From: Moorella humiferrea
GTDB taxonomy: Bacteria; Bacillota; DSM-521; Neomoorellales; Neomoorellaceae
DNA: 64,000 nucleotides
Assembly (NCBI RefSeq): GCF_039233145.1
Contig: NZ_CP136419.1
Location: 594,001 to 658,000 of the forward strand
Direction of reading: 5' to 3'
Below are positions 9,149 through 17,732 of this stretch, one piece after another. A program made the translations under genes and the position numbers. Under the pieces are notes generated by a model. It ran no database searches. It was not told the DNA's origin and saw only the letters and a program-made list of their open reading frames with translations. How positions within the stretch are numbered: position 1 is the first letter of the stretch; every line of letters starts with the position of its first letter.

Positions 9149-9182
9149 AGCTCCCGTCCCTGGCAGGGCGGGGGCTTCTTTT
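9149..9182 (+). terminator. Rho-independent terminator upstream of glyQ
   Basis: An eight-pair lower stem (9149-9156 with 9169-9176, one G-T pair), a one-base bulge and a three-pair upper stem are followed by TTCTTTT. It ends the era-recO unit or works as an attenuator for glyQS. I looked for the T-box consensus that often regulates aminoacyl-tRNA synthetase genes and did not find it. Confidence 0.8.
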
Positions 9183-9203
9183 GTAAGAGGGGAGAAATTT
9201 AAT

Positions 9204-10133
9204 TTGAATTTCCAGGAATTAATCTTGACCCTGCAGCAGTACTGGGCGGCCCAGGGCTGCGTCATCCAGCAGCCCTACGACCTGGAAAAAGGAGCCGGCA
9301 CCATGCACCCGGCGACTTTTTTGCGGGTGCTGGGGCCGGAGCCGTGGCGCGTGGCCTATGTCGAGCCTTCCCGGCGTCCCACCGACGGCCGCTATGGTGA
9401 AAACCCCAACCGCCTGCAGCATTATTACCAGTACCAGGTCATCTTAAAGCCTTCCCCCGACGACGTCCAGGATTTATACTTAAAGAGCCTGGAAGCCATC
9501 GGGATCGATCCTCGCGAGCACGACATCCGCTTCGTCGAGGATAATTGGGAATCTCCCACCCTCGGCGCTTGGGGACTGGGGTGGGAGGTCTGGCTGGACG
9601 GCATGGAGATTACCCAGTTTACCTACTTCCAGCAGTGCGGCGGTTTCGACTGCCGGCCGGTGAGCGCTGAGATCACCTACGGCCTGGAAAGGCTGGCCAT
9701 GTACATACAGCAGGTGAACAGCGTTTTTGACATCGAGTGGGTAGACGGCATTACCTACGGCGACATCCACCACCAGACCGAGGTTGATTACTCCCATTAC
9801 AACTTCAATGTCGCCGACATCGCCATGCTGACCACCCTTTTCAACGCCTATGAGGCCGAGGCCAAGCGGGTGGTGGAACAGGGCCTGGTACAACCGGCCT
9901 ACGACTACGTCCTTAAGTGTTCCCACACCTTTAACCTCCTGGACGCCAGGGGAGCCATCAGCGTCACCGAACGGACGGCCTACATCGGCAGGATCCGGCA
10001 CCTGGCGCGCCTGTGCGCCGCCGCCTATCTCGAGCAGCGGGAAAAACTGGGCTATCCCCTGCTAAACCATGCCATGGACGTTCCGGTCTTAGGCCGGGAT
10101 CTGAAAGACGCGTACGACGTAAAGGAGGGATAG
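9204..10133 (+). CDS. glyQ: Glycyl-tRNA synthetase alpha subunit
   Basis: This 309-residue protein is the catalytic subunit of the tetrameric bacterial glycyl-tRNA synthetase. Recognisable motifs are [35 protein letters not shown] and the glycine-specific [10 protein letters not shown]. The start is TTG at 9204 with GAGGGGAG nine bases upstream. glyS follows after three bases. Confidence 0.96.
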   Translation: MNFQELILTLQQYWAAQGCVIQQPYDLEKGAGTMHPATFLRVLGPEPWRVAYVEPSRRPTDGRYGENPNRLQHYYQYQVILKPSPDDVQDLYLKSLEAIGIDPREHDIRFVEDNWESPTLGAWGLGWEVWLDGMEITQFTYFQQCGGFDCRPVSAEITYGLERLAMYIQQVNSVFDIEWVDGITYGDIHHQTEVDYSHYNFNVADIAMLTTLFNAYEAEAKRVVEQGLVQPAYDYVLKCSHTFNLLDARGAISVTERTAYIGRIRHLARLCAAAYLEQREKLGYPLLNHAMDVPVLGRDLKDAYDVKEG

Positions 10134-10136
10134 CCC

Positions 10137-12221
10137 GTGAGCCGCGACCTTATTTTTGAAATAGGCACCGAAGAGATTCCCGCCCGTTTTATGCCGGGGG
10201 CGCTGGAACAAATGGCCGACCTGGCTGCCGGGGTTTTTGAGGAATATCGTTTAAAGTATGACCGGGTGGCCACTTACGGCACGCCCCGGCGACTGGCCCT
10301 TTACATAAGCAACTTAGCGGAAATCCAGGAAGAAAGGGTTCAGGAGATTAAGGGACCGCCGGTAAAGGTGGCCTTCGACGCCGACGGCCGGCCTACCAAG
10401 GCCGCCCTGGGTTTTGCCAGGAACAACGGCGTCGCAGTGGACGAACTTGTTACCCGCAGCATTAACGGCGGGGAATACGTCTTTGCCGTCAAAAAGGAAG
10501 CCGGGCGCCCGGCCCTGGAGGTCCTGCCCGACCTGCTTTTAAACATCGTTAACGGTTTGAGCTTTCCCAAACCCATGCGCTGGGGAACCCTGGACATGCG
10601 TTTCGCCCGCCCCATACGCTGGGTGCTGGCCCTTTTCGGCGAGGATGTCGTACCTGTGGAGGTGGCCGGCCTTAAAGCAGGCCGCCTGACCTACGGTCAC
10701 CGTTTTCTATCTCCAGGGCCCCATGAAGTCCCCGAGGCGGGTGCTTATTTTGCAATACTGGAGCAAAACTTCGTTCTGGTCGACCAAGAGCGCCGCCGGC
10801 GGCTTATTTGGGAGCAAGTGACCCGCCTGGCCGCCCGGGAAGGAGGACGGGTGGAAGAAGATCCCGATCTGCTGGAAGAAATAAATTACCTCCTGGAATA
10901 TCCCACGGCCCTGGCCGGACGTTTTAACCCGGACTACCTGAAACTGCCCCACGAGGTAGTCATTACCCCCATGCGCGACCACCAGCGCTACTTCCCCGTG
11001 TGGAACGATCGGGGGGAGCTCCTGCCCCTGTTTATCACCGTCCACAACGGCACCGACGCCCACCTGGAAACCATCGGCCGCGGCAACGAAAGGGTGCTGG
11101 CGGCAAGACTTGCCGATGCCGCCTTCTTTTACCGGGAAGATCAGAAAATCCCCCTGATGGATAGGGTGAAGAAACTGGCGGAGATCGTCTTCCAGGAAAA
11201 TCTGGGGACCATGTATGATAAAACAAAACGCATTGTACGTTTAAGCCGCTTGCTGGTCACGGAGCTGGATCTGCCGGATTACTTGACGCCGCTGGTAGAA
11301 CGTACGGCGGAGCTGGCCAAGGCTGATCTGGCTACTGCCATGGTCTACGAATTTCCCGAGCTTCAGGGGATTATGGGCTCCTACTACGCCGCCCACGACG
11401 GCGAAGATGCCGAAGTGTGCAGGGGCATCCGCCAGCACTACTGGCCCCGTTTCGCCGGCGACCGCTTGCCCGATTCTTTGACGGGGATGGTCGTGGGCCT
11501 GGCCGACCGGCTGGACACCCTGGTGGGCTGCTTCGGCGCCGGGCTGATTCCCACTGGTTCCCAGGACCCTTACGCCCTGCGCCGCCAGGCCGCAGGGCTG
11601 GTAACCATGGCCGTGGAGCTTAACCTTAAGTTTTCCTTGGCAAGGCTTATCGCCGCCGCCTACCAGGGTTACGGCGATGAAGGGATTAAGCTCCCCCGGG
11701 ATTTAACCTTCGTCCAGGACCAGTTGGCCGCCTTTTGCCGCCAGCGTTTAGAGCATCTCCTGGAGGAAAAGGGCATTCGCTTTGACGTCATCGAGGCCTG
11801 CCTGGCTGTTGGTAGCGACGACCTGGCCGACGTCTACCACCGCGCCCGGGATTTGAACGCCTTCCGGGAAGAAGAGGGTTTTAACGCCCTGCAAACGGCC
11901 TTCACCCGCGCCTTCAACCTGGCCCGCCAGGCAGGCGAAAGGTACGTCCTGGAACCGGAGGCCTTGAAGGAAAAGGTGGAAATCGAACTCTACCGGGCCC
12001 TGGAAGAGGTACGGCGCCGAGTGGAACCGGAAATCAAGGCCGGCAGATATTTAGACGCCTTAAAAGCCATGATTCCCTTACGGGAGCCCATCGACGCCTT
12101 TTTTGACGGCGTCCTGGTCATGGCACCGGAAAAGGAAGTGCGCGCCAACCGCCTAGCCCTCCTTCAGGGGGTGGTGGACCTGGTCAGGCAACTGGCCGAC
12201 TTTTCCCGCCTGGTACCTTAA
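10137..12221 (+). CDS. glyS: Glycyl-tRNA synthetase beta subunit
   Basis: This 694-residue beta subunit of the alpha2-beta2 glycyl-tRNA synthetase binds tRNA-Gly. It has the N-terminal LIFEIGTEEIPARF motif, GNERVLAARLADAAFFYRED, an HD-like region and a C-terminal DALR-type anticodon-binding domain. It starts with GTG at 10137 and forms an operon with glyQ. Length is normal. Confidence 0.96.
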   Translation: MSRDLIFEIGTEEIPARFMPGALEQMADLAAGVFEEYRLKYDRVATYGTPRRLALYISNLAEIQEERVQEIKGPPVKVAFDADGRPTKAALGFARNNGVAVDELVTRSINGGEYVFAVKKEAGRPALEVLPDLLLNIVNGLSFPKPMRWGTLDMRFARPIRWVLALFGEDVVPVEVAGLKAGRLTYGHRFLSPGPHEVPEAGAYFAILEQNFVLVDQERRRRLIWEQVTRLAAREGGRVEEDPDLLEEINYLLEYPTALAGRFNPDYLKLPHEVVITPMRDHQRYFPVWNDRGELLPLFITVHNGTDAHLETIGRGNERVLAARLADAAFFYREDQKIPLMDRVKKLAEIVFQENLGTMYDKTKRIVRLSRLLVTELDLPDYLTPLVERTAELAKADLATAMVYEFPELQGIMGSYYAAHDGEDAEVCRGIRQHYWPRFAGDRLPDSLTGMVVGLADRLDTLVGCFGAGLIPTGSQDPYALRRQAAGLVTMAVELNLKFSLARLIAAAYQGYGDEGIKLPRDLTFVQDQLAAFCRQRLEHLLEEKGIRFDVIEACLAVGSDDLADVYHRARDLNAFREEEGFNALQTAFTRAFNLARQAGERYVLEPEALKEKVEIELYRALEEVRRRVEPEIKAGRYLDALKAMIPLREPIDAFFDGVLVMAPEKEVRANRLALLQGVVDLVRQLADFSRLVP

Positions 12222-12261
12222 CGGAAATTTTTTGGCAAGCGGGAAGGAAAATAACCGGGTA

Positions 12262-12272
12262 TGTGGTATACA
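12262..12272 (+). promoter_or_regulatory. Extended -10 element with a CcpN-like operator
   Basis: TGTGGTATACA at 12262-12272 matches the Bacillus CcpN operator consensus TRTGHYATAYW at 10 of 11 positions. It also contains an extended -10 box, TGGTATACA. It lies about 43 bases before the start of the ccpN-like gene. Autoregulation by the encoded repressor is inference. Confidence 0.45.
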
Positions 12273-12314
12273 TTAGAGAGCATCCAGGCTGGGGGCCGGG
12301 AGGAGGGGTAAAAG

Positions 12315-12950
12315 GTGGAGCTTTCCCCGCGGCAGCAGCAGATTTTAGCCATCGTCAAACGTTCCGGACCCATTACCAGCCAGCAGATTGCCGAAGAGCT
12401 GAACATTTCTCGTGCCGCCCTGCGGCCCGATCTGGCCGTCCTCACCATGTCCGGCCTTCTGGAAGCCCGTCCCCGGGTGGGCTATTTTTTGAGCAGCAAA
12501 CCCACCCAGGCCCTGGTTGCCGAGGAGATTAAAAAGATAAAGGTGGGGGACGTCAAGGGACTGCCGCGTGCCGTAAAAGTAAACACCTCGGTTTACGACG
12601 CTGTGGTGACCATGTTTTTAGAGGACGTCGGCACTTTGATGGTGGTTGATAATGAAGGCTACCTGGAGGGCGTTGTCTCCCGCAAAGACCTTTTGAAAGC
12701 CGCCATCGGCGGTGGCGATCTCCAGAAGATGCCTGTTTCGGTGGTCATGACGCGAATGCCGAACATCATCTGCACCACCTCTGACGAAACCGTCCTGACA
12801 GCCGCCCGGAAAATGATCGAACACGAAGTGGACGCCCTGCCGGTGGTCCGCCCGGTGGAAGGGCAGGAAAAGAAAGTGGAGGTTATCGGCCGCCTCACCA
12901 AGACGACCATTACCCGGCTCTTTGTCGAGCTGGGAGAAGGCGGCCGCTAG
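12315..12950 (+). CDS. ccpN: CcpN/YqzB-type transcriptional regulator with CBS pair
   Basis: This 211-residue protein has an N-terminal winged-helix domain ([20 protein letters not shown]) followed by two CBS domains at about residues 75-135 and 140-200. That is the architecture of CcpN, which represses gluconeogenic genes in Bacillus and whose CBS pair senses adenine nucleotides. It directly precedes the PPDK regulatory protein and PPDK, so it probably controls pyruvate-to-PEP conversion here. The start is GTG at 12315 after AGGAGGGGT. Confidence 0.88.
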   Translation: MELSPRQQQILAIVKRSGPITSQQIAEELNISRAALRPDLAVLTMSGLLEARPRVGYFLSSKPTQALVAEEIKKIKVGDVKGLPRAVKVNTSVYDAVVTMFLEDVGTLMVVDNEGYLEGVVSRKDLLKAAIGGGDLQKMPVSVVMTRMPNIICTTSDETVLTAARKMIEHEVDALPVVRPVEGQEKKVEVIGRLTKTTITRLFVELGEGGR

Positions 12951-13779
12951 GGAAGGAGGGTTTACCATCGGCGTTATCTATATCATTTCCGACTCCTTAG
13001 GGGAAACGGCCGAGTATGTGGCCCGGGCGGCGGCCAGCCAGTTTGACGGCGGCGAGCTGGACATCCGCAGGGTGCCCTTTGTGACCGAAGCCGAGCATCT
13101 GGAAGAGGTCATGAACGAAGCGGCCCAGGAAGGGGGCATAGTTGTTTTTACCCTGGTCCTGCCGGAGTTGAAAAAGCGGCTGCTGGAGCTGGCGACCGAA
13201 AGGGGAATAACGGCCGTAGATCTCCTTGGGCCCTTGATAGATGCCTTCGCCCGGGCGACGGGCAGGGAGCCGCGCCAGGAGCCGGGTCTCATCCGCCGTT
13301 TGGATGAAGATTATTTCCGTAAAATGGAAGCCATTGAATTTGCCGTCAAATATGACAACGGCAAAGACCCCCGGGGCCTCTGCCACGCCGACCTGGTTTT
13401 AATCGGCGTCTCCCGGACTTCTAAAACACCGGTGTGCATGTACCTGGCCCACAAGCGCCTGCGGGCCGCCAACCTGGCCTTGGTTCCGGAGGTGCCCCTG
13501 CCGGAAGAATTGCTAACACTACCGGCGGAAAAGATAATAGGGCTGACTATAGATGCCGAGAAATTATACCAGATCCGCCAGGAGCGTTTGAAAACCCTGG
13601 GTTTACCGGGTGAGGCCGGTTATGCTAACCGCAGCCGCATCGAAGAAGAACTGGCCTATGCCCGGGAAGTAATGGCAAAATTAGGTTGCCCGGTAATCGA
13701 CGTTACCAATAAGGCCGTCGAGGAGACGGCCGATAAAATACTCCAAATCTATTATCGGAGGGAAGGTTATGGCAAATAA
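12922..13779 (+). CDS. PPDK regulatory protein (kinase/pyrophosphorylase, DUF299)
   Basis: Members are bifunctional: they inactivate PPDK by ADP-dependent phosphorylation of its active-site threonine and reactivate it by Pi-dependent dephosphorylation. The signature [16 protein letters not shown] opens the protein and the P-loop-like GVSRTSKTP lies in the C-terminal half. The only standard in-frame start that keeps the N-terminus is TTG at 12922, and it has no ribosome binding site. A strong GGAAGGAGGG at 12951-12960 instead points to an ATC codon at 12967, so the true start is uncertain. The gene overlaps ccpN and PPDK, consistent with one operon. Confidence 0.92.
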   Translation: MSSWEKAAAREGGFTIGVIYIISDSLGETAEYVARAAASQFDGGELDIRRVPFVTEAEHLEEVMNEAAQEGGIVVFTLVLPELKKRLLELATERGITAVDLLGPLIDAFARATGREPRQEPGLIRRLDEDYFRKMEAIEFAVKYDNGKDPRGLCHADLVLIGVSRTSKTPVCMYLAHKRLRAANLALVPEVPLPEELLTLPAEKIIGLTIDAEKLYQIRQERLKTLGLPGEAGYANRSRIEEELAYAREVMAKLGCPVIDVTNKAVEETADKILQIYYRREGYGK

Positions 13780-16441
13780 AAAGTACGTTTACCTGTTTAG
13801 CGAAGGTAGGGCTGACATGCGGCGCCTCCTCGGGGGGAAAGGTGCCAACCTCGCCGAGATGACCAACATCGGCCTGCCCGTGCCCCAGGGAATTACCATC
13901 ACCTGCGAGGCATGTAATGAATACAACCGCCTGGGACAGCAGTTTCCGCCCGGTCTGGAGGAGGAAGTCGCCGCCCGCCTGAAGGATCTCGAGGCTATCA
14001 ACGGCAAAAAACTCGGCGACCCCGAGAATCCCCTGCTCGTCTCCGTCCGTTCCGGGGCGCCCGTATCCATGCCCGGCATGATGGACACTATCTTAAACCT
14101 CGGTTTAAACGATGAGTCGGTCAAGGGCCTGGCCGCCCAGACGGGTGACGAGCGCTTTGCCCTGGACTGCTACCGCCGCTTCATCCAGATGTTTGGCAAT
14201 GTGGTCTTAGGCATAGAACATAACAATTTTGAAGCTGTCCTGGAAAAACATAAAGAGCGCCTGGGTGTCAAATTTGACAACGAGTTGACCCCGGAAGCTT
14301 TGCGCGAGGTTATTGCGGAGTACAAGGATGTCGTCAAGAGCCACAGCGGTCGCGATTTCCCCCAGGATCCCAAAGAACAGCTCTACATGGCCATCCGCGC
14401 CGTCTTCAACTCCTGGAACAACCCGCGGGCCATCGTCTACCGCAAGATCAATAAAATCGCCGATGACCTGGGCACCGCTGTCAACATCCAGACCATGGTC
14501 TTCGGCAACATGGGCAACACCAGCGGTACCGGCGTGGCCTTTACCCGTAACCCCTCCACCGGGGAGAAGGGCGTTTACGGCGAGTATCTCATCAACGCCC
14601 AGGGCGAGGACGTGGTGGCCGGCATCCGCACGCCCAAACCCATCAGCACCCTGAAAGAAGAAATGCCCGAGGTTTACCGCCAGTTCGAAGAGATATGCGA
14701 GCTGCTGGAGAAGCACTACCGCGACATGCAGGACATCGAGTTTACCATTGAGAAGGGTAAGCTCTACATCCTCCAGACCCGCAACGGCAAGCGCACGGCG
14801 GCCGCAGCCGTTAAAATCGCCGTCGATATGGTGAACGAAGGCCTGATTACCAAAGAAGAAGCGGTCCTCCGCGTCGAGGCCGACCAGTTAGGCCAGCTCA
14901 TGCACCGCCGCATCGATCCCAAAGCCAAACTCCAGGTCATTGCTAAAGGCCTTCCGGCTTCCCCAGGCGCCGCCTCTGGTCAGGTGGTTTTTGATGCCGA
15001 TGAAGCCGAAAAGATGGGCCTTGACGGCCAAAAGGTAATACTCGTGCGTACCGAAACCACTCCCGACGACATCCACGGCATCGTCCAGGCCCAGGGGGTT
15101 CTCACAGCCCGGGGCGGCATGACCAGCCACGCCGCCGTAGTGGCCCGGGGTATGGGCAAACCGGCCGTCACCGGCTGCGACGCCATTAAGATTGATGTGG
15201 AAAATAAACGCTTCTTTATCGGCGACCTGGTCATCAAAGAAGGGGACGTCATTTCCATCGACGGTTCCACGGGCAACGTCATGCTGGGCGAAGTCCCTCT
15301 GATTGACCCGCAGCTGACCGGTGAATTTGAAACCATCCTGGAGTGGGCCGACTCCTTCCGCCGTCTCAAAGTCCGCGCCAACGCCGACACGCCGGAAGAC
15401 GCCCGGAGGGCCCGGGAGTTCGGCGCCGAGGGCGTCGGTCTCTGCCGGACGGAGCACATGTTTATGCAGGTTGACCGCTTGCCCGTTGTCCAGGAGATGA
15501 TCCTGGCCAAGACCAAAGAAGAACGCGAAGCGGCCCTGGCCAAACTCCTGCCCATGCAGCAGGGCGACTTCTACGGGATCCTCAAAGCCATGGAAGGCCT
15601 GCCGGTGACCATCCGTCTCCTCGACCCGCCCCTGCACGAGTTCCTGCCTAATATCGAAGAGCTGCTGGTGGAAGTCACCAGGCTGCAGGCGACAGGCGGC
15701 GATCCCAAAGAGCTGGAAGAAAAGCAGGCCCTCCTGCGCGAGGTGCGGGCGCGGCACGAATTCAACCCCATGCTGGGCCACCGCGGCTGCCGCTTAGGTA
15801 TTACCTATCCGGAGATCTACGCCATGCAGGCCCGGGCCATTTTCCAGGCCGTCGCCCAGCTGGTGAAAGAAGGGGTTAAAGTCCTGCCGGAAGTGGAGAT
15901 CCCGCTGGTCATCCATGTCAACGAGTTAAAGCGCCTCCACGAGCTGGTGGATAAGGTGGCTGCAGAGGTAAAGAAGGAAACGGGCGTCGACTTTGAATAC
16001 AAGGTCGGTACAATGATCGAAATGCCGCGGGCCTGCGCCACGGCCGATGAAATCGCCAGGGAAGCCGAGTTCTTCTCCTTCGGCACCAACGACCTGACCC
16101 AGACCACCTTCGGCTTCAGCCGGGATGATGCCGAGGGCAAATTCCTGCATCAGTATGTAGACGAGAAGATCCTGAAAGAGGATCCCTTCATCGTCCTCGA
16201 CCGCGACGGCGTGGGCAAATTCATGAAGATGGCCGTGGAACTCGGCCGCAGCACCAATCCCAGACTGGAAGTCGGCATCTGCGGCGAACATGGCGGTGAA
16301 CCCAGCTCGGTGGAGTTCTGCCACCAGATCGGTTTGAACTACGTCAGCTGCTCACCCTTCCGGGTGCCGGTAGCGCGCCTTGCCGCCGCCCAGGCCGCGT
16401 TGAAGGAAAAGAAGGGCAAACTCGAGCAAAAGGGAGAATAA
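13769..16441 (+). CDS. ppdK: Pyruvate, phosphate dikinase
   Basis: This 890-residue enzyme interconverts pyruvate, ATP and Pi with PEP, AMP and PPi. It has the N-terminal ATP-grasp domain ([18 protein letters not shown]). The central phosphohistidine domain [13 protein letters not shown] carries His454 as carrier and Thr452 as the regulatory phosphorylation site. The C-terminal TIM barrel has Cys838 in [10 protein letters not shown]. Length is typical. Co-transcription with its regulatory protein and a CcpN-like repressor indicates combined transcriptional and post-translational control of PEP synthesis. A terminator follows at 16468. Confidence 0.97.
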   Translation: MANKKYVYLFSEGRADMRRLLGGKGANLAEMTNIGLPVPQGITITCEACNEYNRLGQQFPPGLEEEVAARLKDLEAINGKKLGDPENPLLVSVRSGAPVSMPGMMDTILNLGLNDESVKGLAAQTGDERFALDCYRRFIQMFGNVVLGIEHNNFEAVLEKHKERLGVKFDNELTPEALREVIAEYKDVVKSHSGRDFPQDPKEQLYMAIRAVFNSWNNPRAIVYRKINKIADDLGTAVNIQTMVFGNMGNTSGTGVAFTRNPSTGEKGVYGEYLINAQGEDVVAGIRTPKPISTLKEEMPEVYRQFEEICELLEKHYRDMQDIEFTIEKGKLYILQTRNGKRTAAAAVKIAVDMVNEGLITKEEAVLRVEADQLGQLMHRRIDPKAKLQVIAKGLPASPGAASGQVVFDADEAEKMGLDGQKVILVRTETTPDDIHGIVQAQGVLTARGGMTSHAAVVARGMGKPAVTGCDAIKIDVENKRFFIGDLVIKEGDVISIDGSTGNVMLGEVPLIDPQLTGEFETILEWADSFRRLKVRANADTPEDARRAREFGAEGVGLCRTEHMFMQVDRLPVVQEMILAKTKEEREAALAKLLPMQQGDFYGILKAMEGLPVTIRLLDPPLHEFLPNIEELLVEVTRLQATGGDPKELEEKQALLREVRARHEFNPMLGHRGCRLGITYPEIYAMQARAIFQAVAQLVKEGVKVLPEVEIPLVIHVNELKRLHELVDKVAAEVKKETGVDFEYKVGTMIEMPRACATADEIAREAEFFSFGTNDLTQTTFGFSRDDAEGKFLHQYVDEKILKEDPFIVLDRDGVGKFMKMAVELGRSTNPRLEVGICGEHGGEPSSVEFCHQIGLNYVSCSPFRVPVARLAAAQAALKEKKGKLEQKGE

Positions 16442-16467
16442 CAAGGCGGGATAAGATAGTAAAATTA

Positions 16468-16506
16468 CAGGCTGCTGACTTTGCACTGGGTCGGCAGCCT
16501 GTTTTT
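16468..16506 (+). terminator. Rho-independent terminator after ppdK
   Basis: A 12-bp stem with one G-T pair (16468-16479 with 16490-16501), a 10-base loop and five T residues end the ccpN-ppdK operon. Confidence 0.9.
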
Positions 16507-16762
16507 ATATTCCTTCCTTCCGCATTGTGTGGATTATTTCTTCAATATCTTTATCATCTTTAAGCTGTAATTGCCGGGCGGAAGCCTGGCCCCATTTTCT
16601 AATATACTGCCAGCGTTTTTCGCTTTCTATATACCTGACTATGGCCTCGCGGGCGAATTCTGCCTTAGTTTTGGCTTTTTCCCGTGCCATCTCCTCGAGA
16701 TCTTTATACAAAGTAACCGGCAGAGAAATGTTTAAAATCCTTCTTTTGATCACTTCACCCAT
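16505..16762 (-). CDS. Ribbon-helix-helix antitoxin-like protein
   Basis: This 85-residue protein has an N-terminal RHH pattern: KRRILNISLPVTLYKDLEEMAREKAKTKAEFAREAI. This is typical of CopG/MetJ-type DNA-binding antitoxins. The ATG at 16762 is chosen because GGAGGG lies nine bases upstream. It overlaps the end of the nucleotidyltransferase-like gene by eight bases and is the last gene of a three-gene minus-strand unit. No intact toxin is recognised beside it. Confidence 0.72.
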   Translation of the reverse strand: MGEVIKRRILNISLPVTLYKDLEEMAREKAKTKAEFAREAIVRYIESEKRWQYIRKWGQASARQLQLKDDKDIEEIIHTMRKEGI

Positions 16763-17099
16763 GGTAAACACCCTCCGTAACAAAAATGGTTACACCAGTG
16801 GTTACACCAGCTTTGTCCAGTTCTTCGTGATACCAGTGTCGCTCACCGGGGCGGTGTAAAAAACCCATTCTTGCAAGAATAGCTTTGGCCTGCTCCCTGC
16901 CGTTGATAACCAGATCCATGTCTTTGGTTGCGTAACCACCTAAAGTGTAAAATTCCAGCGCCCGCCCGCCTACCAGAATGGGTTTTATACCTAAAGGTTT
17001 AAGGGCAGCCGTCAAAACAGCCAATATCCCCAGGGCTTTTTTAAGCTGGTCTTTCTCTTGCTTTAAAGATTCCAGCCTTGCCACTAAATATTTATCCAT
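16755..17099 (-). CDS. Nucleotidyltransferase-like protein, apparently truncated
   Basis: This 114-residue protein has a predicted coiled N-terminus (VARLESLKQEKDQLKKAL) followed by a nucleotidyltransferase core: ILVGGRALEFYTLGGYATKDMDLVI. The GG...D-x-D arrangement fits the MNT/AbiEii-like superfamily. After HWYHEELD the protein ends in an unusual tail encoded by a perfect 12-bp tandem repeat at 16787-16810. Relatives continue further, so I infer a C-terminal truncation. The ATG at 17099 has GGAGG ten bases upstream. It sits between two small genes in an operon that resembles a toxin/antitoxin remnant. Confidence 0.6.
   Translation of the reverse strand: MDKYLVARLESLKQEKDQLKKALGILAVLTAALKPLGIKPILVGGRALEFYTLGGYATKDMDLVINGREQAKAILARMGFLHRPGERHWYHEELDKAGVTTGVTIFVTEGVYHG
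16787..16810. repeat. Perfect 12-bp tandem duplication
   Basis: TGGTTACACCAG occurs twice without a gap (16787-16798 and 16799-16810). It adds an in-frame four-codon repeat (GVTT, GVTI) at the end of the truncated nucleotidyltransferase-like gene. Confidence 0.9.
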
Positions 17100-17319
17100 T
17101 CCATCTATACCTCCGGGGGCCAAGTTTTTCCAGGCGCTTGCTGGCTAGTGCCCATTGCCAGCGGTTCCGGTCCAAAAGAAACAAAATTTTTTCCTCTTCA
17201 GGGTCGCGCGGTTTACGAGAATGATCGCCTTTACTTGTATGTGCTGCCCAGCGCACATAAAGATGGAGCGATTTTTTACGTAATTGTTCCATGTATTCAT
17301 CGTAATCTATGCGCCTCAT
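17092..17319 (-). CDS. Small protein of unknown function in toxin/antitoxin-like operon
   Basis: This is a 75-residue basic protein with many Arg, Lys and Trp residues, starting MRRIDYDEYMEQLRKKS. I do not recognise a family. It is the first gene of a unit with the nucleotidyltransferase-like and RHH genes and overlaps the next start by eight bases. GGGTGATAAG lies just before the ATG. A promoter with a palindrome over the -10 box lies about 110 bases upstream. It may be a DNA-binding or partner protein of the system, but that is a guess from context. Confidence 0.55.
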   Translation of the reverse strand: MRRIDYDEYMEQLRKKSLHLYVRWAAHTSKGDHSRKPRDPEEEKILFLLDRNRWQWALASKRLEKLGPRRYRWNG

Positions 17320-17424
17320 CTTATCACCCGTAATTAATCTTTTTTTGTTTGTTTAATGGTGGTGCTTTTTGAAAATGTTCCGGCGTTTATTGGATCCTGA
17401 TAAAGATTCTGGGTCGTAATACTT

Positions 17425-17455
17425 TTATGCTAATGCATAAGGCAAATATTGTCAA
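17425..17455 (-). promoter_or_regulatory. Promoter with operator-like palindrome
   Basis: On the minus strand TTGACA (17450-17455) and TAGCAT (17427-17432) are separated by 17 bases. The -10 is covered by the inverted repeat TTATGC-TAAT-GCATAA at 17425-17440, a plausible autoregulatory site for the downstream RHH operon. Confidence 0.6.
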
Positions 17456-17732
17456 CAAATATCGCGATCTATCCCGCACACCTACAAAAAATGCAATCCA
17501 TAATGTGCAGATTTTAACAACTTACAGGTAGTACCGATAGGATGAAAAGAATAATTTAAAGAATAAATTGTGTTCTTTATCCCCCCTCTGCTCCTTTCCG
17601 GCCGTTTAAAGTACGCCAGACTGTTTTCAAAGGGCGAGAATGACTTTTGGCGGCCAAAGCCTTTATTTTTTATGGTATACCATTTAAAATAAAGGCTCAA
17701 GGGGAGAAACATACGGATGGGGGGTAAGCGTA
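17456..17732. other. AT-rich intergenic region between minus-strand trio and gcl
   Basis: No convincing gene is present. An open frame at 17482-17712 on the minus strand has no ribosome binding site and a composition unlike a protein. The main structured element is the palindrome at 17659-17696. I found no clear -35 box for gcl, so its promoter may need an activator. Confidence 0.5.
17659..17696. promoter_or_regulatory. 38-bp near-perfect palindrome, candidate gcl operator
   Basis: The two 19-base halves are complementary except at two positions. The centre is ATGGTATACCAT (17672-17683), which resembles the TNGTATACNA core bound by FadR-subfamily GntR regulators. It lies 36 bases before the gcl start. 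No GntR gene is seen in the window, so the regulator would be encoded elsewhere. Confidence 0.6.

Noticed and set aside
9079-9203. T-box riboswitch before glyQS
   Set aside because: Only a terminator hairpin is visible; the conserved T-box sequence and specifier stem were not found in this short space.
14888-15781. 297-codon minus-strand open frame inside ppdK
   Set aside because: It mirrors PPDK coding sequence, has no ribosome binding site, and its composition is typical of an antisense shadow.
17482-17712. 76-codon minus-strand frame upstream of gcl
   Set aside because: No ribosome binding site, overlaps the palindrome, and has an implausible composition.
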